From JBBQWR01 sp038210495 (lineage in GTDB: Bacteria; Planctomycetota; Planctomycetia; Pirellulales; DATAWG01): 9,770 bases of DNA. Both the position numbers and the translations under genes were made by a program. The DNA is taken from contig JBBQWR010000082.1 of NCBI GenBank assembly GCA_038210495.1, forward strand, positions 1 to 9,770, in the 5' to 3' direction. This document shows, piece by piece, positions 6,113 through 9,770 of this stretch (position 1 is the stretch's first letter; the number at the start of each line of letters is the position of its first letter). A model generated the notes under the pieces. It was not told the origin of the DNA, ran no database searches, and saw only the letters and a list, made by a program, of their open reading frames with translations.

Positions 6113-7711
6113 ATGGGAGGTCGCCTCAGCTTCCGAGTGGGCGCAGCTATTGGGTTGACGTGCGCGCTCTTGCTGGTCATCGGAGGCGTGGCCGCCTGGT
6201 ACGTTCATCGCCTCGAAAAATTCGTTTCGAACCGGCTGGCGGAAGATTTGCCCAAAGTCCGGACGGCCGATGAGTTGATGGCTTCGGCGCGCGACCTGCA
6301 AGTTGAATTGACGCGATACTTGGCGACCGGGGAACGTAAGTATTTGACCAACGTTCCGGCCATTTTCAACTCGCTCGACGCTTGGCTGACCCGGGCCACG
6401 CCCGAAGCGGATGGCGAGGATGAGGCCCCCCTCGTCGCCGAGATCCGTCGTGGCATGGACAGCTTTCAATCGCAATTCGCGAAAATCCAGCAGCGACAAG
6501 CCGGCGCCGAAGTTCGCGAGGGTATTGGAAGCCTTAACGATCGCGAGGTTCCGAACGAAATTCTTAGACCTGCCCGCGAGTATCTCGATCGAAAATCGCA
6601 ATCGATCACGCGCGTCAGCGAGCAAAATCAGCAGACGGCCGATCGAGTCGCCTTAGTGCTTCTTTTGCTGGGCGTGTGCGGCTGCGTGGCGGGTCTGCTC
6701 GCCGGATTTGCGATCACCCGACGCATGCACCGAGCGATGGTGAAACTGCAAATCCCTGTCCTCGACGCGACCGGAAAATTGGCCGAGGTCATCGGTCCGA
6801 TCGATGTCTCATCGACTGTGGAAATCGAGCATTTGGACGTCGTTCTTCACGATATGGCGGCGCGGATCGGGACCGTGGTCGACCGTTTGCACGCCAGCCA
6901 GCGCGAACTACTTCGTAACGAGCAGGTCTCGGCCATCGGACAGTTGGCGGCGGGAATGGCCCACGAGCTTCGCAATCCCCTGACCACCATGAAGATTCTC
7001 GTGCAGTCGGCCCTCGAGCAAGGTCCCGCGGGAAATCTCAACGGCCGCGATCTCGAAGTGCTGCAAGAAGAAATCATTCGCCAGGAGCATTCGCTCACGG
7101 CGTTCGTCAATTTCGCTCGCCCGCCGAAGCCCCATATCCGAATATTCGACGCGGGAGAGGCGCTCAGCCAAACGCTGAACGCAGCCCGGCCTCAAGCCGA
7201 GCGTCAGGGCATCGAACTTCGCGCGCGGCTGGCCAACGAGCGGCTCTTGATCAACGGCGACCGCGAGCAAATTCGGCAAGTTTGCGTTAACTTGATCCTC
7301 AACGCCTTCGACGCACTGCCCAATGGTGGTACAGTAACGATCGACGCTTCGGGCCATACGATTCGTTCTCCGCTAGCCAATGTGCCGCCCGCCGAGGGCC
7401 AAGAACAGGATTCCCTCGGTTGGCTGCACATTTGCATCGCCGACGACGGTCCGGGAATTCCGCCCGAGCTGGGAGATCGTATTTTTGAGCCCTTTGTCAG
7501 CACGAAAGAGACCGGCAGCGGATTGGGGCTCTCGATATGTCGCCAGACGATTTCCGCTCACGGCGGCCAGATCACCGGCGCCAATAATCCTCAGGGGGGC
7601 GCCGAGTTTACGATTCGCTTGCCGCTAGCCGCCGCCCCGGTTCCCAAAGATGCGGCCGAGACGGATTCACTACTTAGCGCCCATTCAACTCACCAGGAAC
7701 ACGCCCGTTGA
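6113..7711 (+). CDS. Membrane sensor histidine kinase (NtrB/AtoS-like class)
   Basis: This 532-aa kinase is the sensor of a two-component pair. A first membrane helix lies at about 9-31 and a second at about 180-203. They enclose a roughly 150-residue helical extracytoplasmic domain of no specific family I can name. A HAMP-like linker follows, then HisKA with MAHELRNPL (282-290; phosphoacceptor His284) and a HATPase_c domain with the N box around Asn393-Asn397, G1 box DDGPGIP (444-450), F box FEPF and G2 box GSGLGLS (468-474). All catalytic motifs are intact and no PAS domain is seen. The ATG at 6113 places the first helix close to the N-terminus. A GTG at 6053 would add 20 unlikely residues. 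It lies 73 nt upstream of its presumed partner regulator. The stimulus is unknown. Confidence 0.93.
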   Translation: MGGRLSFRVGAAIGLTCALLLVIGGVAAWYVHRLEKFVSNRLAEDLPKVRTADELMASARDLQVELTRYLATGERKYLTNVPAIFNSLDAWLTRATPEADGEDEAPLVAEIRRGMDSFQSQFAKIQQRQAGAEVREGIGSLNDREVPNEILRPAREYLDRKSQSITRVSEQNQQTADRVALVLLLLGVCGCVAGLLAGFAITRRMHRAMVKLQIPVLDATGKLAEVIGPIDVSSTVEIEHLDVVLHDMAARIGTVVDRLHASQRELLRNEQVSAIGQLAAGMAHELRNPLTTMKILVQSALEQGPAGNLNGRDLEVLQEEIIRQEHSLTAFVNFARPPKPHIRIFDAGEALSQTLNAARPQAERQGIELRARLANERLLINGDREQIRQVCVNLILNAFDALPNGGTVTIDASGHTIRSPLANVPPAEGQEQDSLGWLHICIADDGPGIPPELGDRIFEPFVSTKETGSGLGLSICRQTISAHGGQITGANNPQGGAEFTIRLPLAAAPVPKDAAETDSLLSAHSTHQEHAR

Positions 7712-7784
7712 CTCGCCGCAACCGCTTCGGGCGATGCGGTCCGAACCCTCGGCGGACTCCTTTTCAAAAGAGAAAAACAAGGCC

Positions 7785-9251
7785 ATGTCCAAATTGCTTA
7801 TCGTCGATGACGAAGCCAATGTTCTCTATTCGCTGGAAAAGGGCCTGCAGTCCGAATCGCTGACGATCGTCACCGCCGGCAACGCGAAGAAGGGTATCGA
7901 ACTGGTGCAAACCGAGCGGCCCGACGCCGTGGTGCTGGATGTTCGGTTGCCCGACATGTCGGGTTTGGTGGCTTATGAGCGAATCCGCGAAATCGATCCG
8001 CGGTTGCCCGTTATTTTGATCACCGCCTACGCCGCCACGGAGACGGCGATCGAGGCCATGAAAAAGGGCGCCTTCGAATATTTGCTCAAGCCCGTCGACC
8101 TCACTCAGCTTCGCGACGTCGTGGCCAAGGCGATCGAAGTCAGTCGCTTGTGTCGCGTGCCGGCGGTCTTCGATGGCGGAGAGGAGCAGGATGAGTCGGT
8201 GGATCGAATCGTCGGCCGGTCCGCGGCGATGCAAGACGTTTACAAGGCGATCGGTCGGGTGGCGTCGCAAGATGTCAACGTGCTGATTCTCGGCGAAAGC
8301 GGCACCGGCAAGGAGCTCGTCGCTCGGGCCATGTATCATCACAGCGGCCGGAACAAGGCGCCGTTTTTGGCGATCAATTGCGCCGCGATTCCCGAGTCGC
8401 TGCTCGAGAGCCAATTGTTCGGCCACGAGCGAGGCGCATTCACGGGCGCCGATCGCCGGCGGATTGGTGTGTTCGAGCAGGCCACGGGGGGCACGATCTT
8501 CCTCGACGAAATCGGCGATATGACTCCCGCCACCCAGGCCAAGGTCCTGCGCCTTTTGCAGGATCAAACCTTCGAGCGAGTCGGCGGCAACGAAACGATC
8601 CAGACCAACGTCCGGGTCGTCTCGGCGACGAATCAAAATCTGGAAAAGCTCGTGCTGGAGGGCAAGTTTCGCCAGGACTTGTTCTACCGCTTGAACGTGT
8701 TCACGATCCGTTTGCCTCCCCTGCGCGAACGAATGGACGATCTGCCGCTGCTTGTGGAGCATTTTATCAAGCAGGCCGCCCCGGCCCTGGGCAAACACGG
8801 CGGCGTCATGCCGCCCGAAACGATGCGGGTGCTCGAGCAACACACTTGGCCCGGCAACGTCCGGGAGTTGCAAAGCGCCATTAAGTTTGCGCTCGTGCAT
8901 GCCCGCAGCGAGGTGTTCACGCCCGACTCGCTTCCAGCCAGCACTCGCGAGTCGCACGCGGCATCCAGCGCGGAATCAACCTCGGCTGGTTCAAACGATC
9001 CGCACAAGCTGGAGGTTTCCTCATTCGTTCGCTCGCTGCTGCTTAACGCGCCGATGGAAATTTACTCTCAGGTGATCGCGTCGGTCGATCGCGTTGTGTT
9101 GAGCGAAGTGCTTCGGCACGTGAAGGGCAATCAAGTCGCCGCAGCCGAATTACTCGGTCTTTCTCGCAACACGCTGAGGGCGAAACTGCGATCTCTGGGC
9201 CTGTCGATTGAGAAGCAGGTTCATCCAGAAAGGGATCATATTGGTCAGTAA
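7785..9251 (+). CDS. NtrC-family sigma54-dependent response regulator
   Basis: This 488-aa regulator should open promoters held by sigma54 RNA polymerase when its receiver domain is phosphorylated by the kinase encoded just upstream. The receiver (1-120) has acidic DD (8-9), phosphoacceptor Asp52, Thr80 and Lys102. The AAA+ domain has Walker A GESGTGKE (170-177), the sigma54-contacting GAFTGA (217-222), Walker B FLDE ending at Asp241-Glu242, and FRQDLFYRLN with Arg296 and Arg302, the usual region of the arginine finger. A linker rich in Ser and Ala (about 383-410) leads to a Fis-type helix-turn-helix (about 434-473; NQVAAAELLGLSRNTLRAKL). Length and motifs are complete, so it should be a true sigma54 activator. 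The ATG at 7785 begins MSKLLIVDDE, the normal receiver start; an in-frame upstream extension overlaps the kinase gene. No sigma54 gene is in the window. Confidence 0.95.
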   Translation: MSKLLIVDDEANVLYSLEKGLQSESLTIVTAGNAKKGIELVQTERPDAVVLDVRLPDMSGLVAYERIREIDPRLPVILITAYAATETAIEAMKKGAFEYLLKPVDLTQLRDVVAKAIEVSRLCRVPAVFDGGEEQDESVDRIVGRSAAMQDVYKAIGRVASQDVNVLILGESGTGKELVARAMYHHSGRNKAPFLAINCAAIPESLLESQLFGHERGAFTGADRRRIGVFEQATGGTIFLDEIGDMTPATQAKVLRLLQDQTFERVGGNETIQTNVRVVSATNQNLEKLVLEGKFRQDLFYRLNVFTIRLPPLRERMDDLPLLVEHFIKQAAPALGKHGGVMPPETMRVLEQHTWPGNVRELQSAIKFALVHARSEVFTPDSLPASTRESHAASSAESTSAGSNDPHKLEVSSFVRSLLLNAPMEIYSQVIASVDRVVLSEVLRHVKGNQVAAAELLGLSRNTLRAKLRSLGLSIEKQVHPERDHIGQ

Positions 9252-9270
9252 TTGCGCATAAGCCTAAAAT
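9241..9270 (+). promoter_or_regulatory. Weak sigma70-like motif after the regulator gene
   Basis: TTGGTC (9241-9246) and TAAAAT (9265-9270) are spaced 18 nt apart. The -35-like box overlaps the end of the regulator gene and matches poorly, so it is only an alternative promoter for the small downstream ORF. Confidence 0.2.
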
Positions 9271-9277
9271 GCAAAGT

Positions 9278-9293
9278 CGGTATGTCCTTTGCT
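9278..9293 (+). promoter_or_regulatory. Candidate sigma54 (-24/-12) promoter of the small membrane ORF
   Basis: CGGTATGTCCTTTGCT has the invariant GG and GC pairs exactly 10 nt apart and a perfect TTGCT at -12. The -24 block, CGGTATG, departs from TGGCACG at three positions. Transcription would start near 9304, about 57 nt before the ATG at 9361. It lies in a gap directly after a gene for a sigma54 activator. A match of this quality is expected about once by chance in a window this size, so location is the main support. Confidence 0.35.
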
Positions 9294-9351
9294 AACTTAA
9301 TCAATGAACGGCTCGACACCCCAAGTATTCCGGTCAACCGATTGAGTTAGC
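9291..9351. repeat. 12-bp inverted repeat between the regulator and the small ORF
   Basis: GCTAACTTAATC (9291-9302) pairs with GATTGAGTTAGC (9340-9351) over all 12 positions in RNA, with one G-U pair. The spacer is 37 nt. The right arm ends 9 nt before the ATG at 9361, and the left arm overlaps the -12 part of the sigma54-like motif. It could be an operator or a structured leader. It has no U tract, so it is not a typical terminator. Confidence 0.65.
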
Positions 9352-9360
9352 GATGACTTC

Positions 9361-9582
9361 ATGAATTTGGACGTTTCAAGGAAACTGACTTATTTCAACG
9401 AGAAGCGCACGCTCGCAGCAGACTCACAAGTTAACCGGCGGCCCTTTTCTGCGACCGCAAACCGTGCCACCTTGAAACCTTCGTTCGCCAGATTGTGGGT
9501 CCAAATTCTCATCATGCTGGTCGGACTATCGCTCATACTCGGGTGTATTGTGTGGATGCAATTGCTCCGCGGGTTTCTTTAG
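9361..9582 (+). CDS. Small hypothetical protein with one C-terminal membrane helix
   Basis: This ORF encodes 73 residues with no family I recognise. The first 45 are polar and basic (KRTLAADSQVNRRPFSATAN). Residues about 46-69 form one strong hydrophobic helix (LWVQILIMLVGLSLILGCIV), followed by a short tail ending in RGFL. This suggests a one-pass inner-membrane protein with its N-terminus in the cytoplasm. No Shine-Dalgarno is visible, as for several genes here. It starts 109 nt after the sigma54 activator gene, behind an inverted repeat and a -24/-12-like motif, and ends 49 nt before an insertion sequence end. It may be a target of the two-component pair, a remnant of a longer gene, or not expressed. 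Confidence 0.45.
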   Translation: MNLDVSRKLTYFNEKRTLAADSQVNRRPFSATANRATLKPSFARLWVQILIMLVGLSLILGCIVWMQLLRGFL

Positions 9583-9631
9583 AACTCCTCGCAAAACCGG
9601 CTCCAGGGCGACGGTTTAGTTTCCACCGAAC

Positions 9632-9770
9632 CAGGGCCTTTCATTTTTTGGATTTGCCTAGTATGGCCAAGAGGCGGGAGAGGTTCCAACTGTACGCGCG
9701 TAAGCCGGCGGCGATGTTTGTATGGCCGTGAAGCCTGAGCAGCGCCAGCGTCGCGTTGCGTAAGGCGGCG
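9632..9770 (-). mobile_element. 3' end of an ISAs1-like insertion sequence (partial)
   Basis: The presumed terminal sequence begins CAGGGCCTTTCATTTTTT at 9632 on the plus strand. Elements of the ISAs1 family are known to begin with CAGGG-type ends and to make 8-bp target duplications, in which case the flanking CACCGAAC (9624-9631) would be one copy. The transposase stop codon (9643-9641) falls inside this end. A second CAGGGC occurs at 9604-9609 and could be an alternative boundary. The rest of the element lies beyond the window. Confidence 0.5.
9641..9770 (-). CDS. Transposase C-terminus, ISAs1-like (partial, runs off the window)
   Basis: The last 42 codons of a minus-strand gene enter from the right edge and end at TGA (9643-9641). 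The peptide contains ALRNATLALLRLHGHTNIAA and then a conserved-looking Leu-rich end, LSRLLAILGKSKK. The pattern of LRN, a Leu-rich helix, a small gap, NIAA and a terminal helix ending in LxxLG matches the C-termini of ISAs1-type DDE transposases as I know them. The catalytic residues are outside the window, so intactness is unknown. It is not related to the IS630-like fragment at the left edge. Confidence 0.62.
   Translation of the reverse strand, partial: AALRNATLALLRLHGHTNIAAGLRAYSWNLSRLLAILGKSKK

Noticed and set aside
7764..8957. A 397-codon open frame on the minus strand opposite the sigma54 activator gene.
   Set aside because: It is fully antisense to a gene with every family motif intact, and its His/Arg/Asp-rich translation resembles no protein. 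GC-rich coding DNA often leaves the opposite strand open.

Overview
This window looks like bacterial chromosome from a member of the Planctomycetota, probably Pirellulales-like. I infer this from protein style rather than from a marker gene. The signs are an RsbU-type phosphatase with an N-terminal FHA domain, a HemQ-type coproheme decarboxylase, fairly GC-rich DNA, scarce Shine-Dalgarno sites, and transposases that resemble planctomycetal ones. No rRNA, tRNA or CRISPR array was seen.

The left part (1-3345) is coded on the minus strand. From right to left it holds a WaaE/KdtX-like family 2 glycosyltransferase (3345-2548), a second family 2 glycosyltransferase with a 7C-type domain and an unassigned C-terminal tail (2494-1346), a complete HemQ/ChdC-type coproheme decarboxylase (1170-328), and the first 32 codons of an IS630-like transposase that leaves the window at base 1. 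A strong imperfect inverted repeat (1253-1322) and a plausible sigma70-type promoter (1209-1236) separate hemQ from the glycosyltransferases.

The right part (3697-9582) is coded on the plus strand. It holds an FHA-GAF-PP2C (SpoIIE/RsbU-type) phosphatase behind a good -35/-10 promoter, a small coiled-coil plus XRE helix-turn-helix protein, and a two-component pair. The pair is a membrane histidine kinase (6113-7711) and an NtrC-family sigma54 activator with intact GAFTGA, Walker A/B and Fis-type DNA-binding motifs (7785-9251). Just after the activator, an intergenic stretch carries a GG-N10-GC element resembling a sigma54 -24/-12 promoter, an overlapping 12-bp inverted repeat, and a 73-codon ORF for a probable one-pass membrane protein. 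That ORF is the best candidate here for a local regulatory target.

The right edge (9632-9770) holds the 3' end of a second, unrelated transposase, ISAs1-like, read on the minus strand with its stop codon inside a CAGGGC-type terminal sequence. The cargo is thus flanked by fragments of two different insertion sequences. I see no clear new defence or biosynthetic system. The parts most worth a second look are regulatory: the putative -24/-12 sites around the two-component genes, the two inverted repeats, and the small membrane protein.
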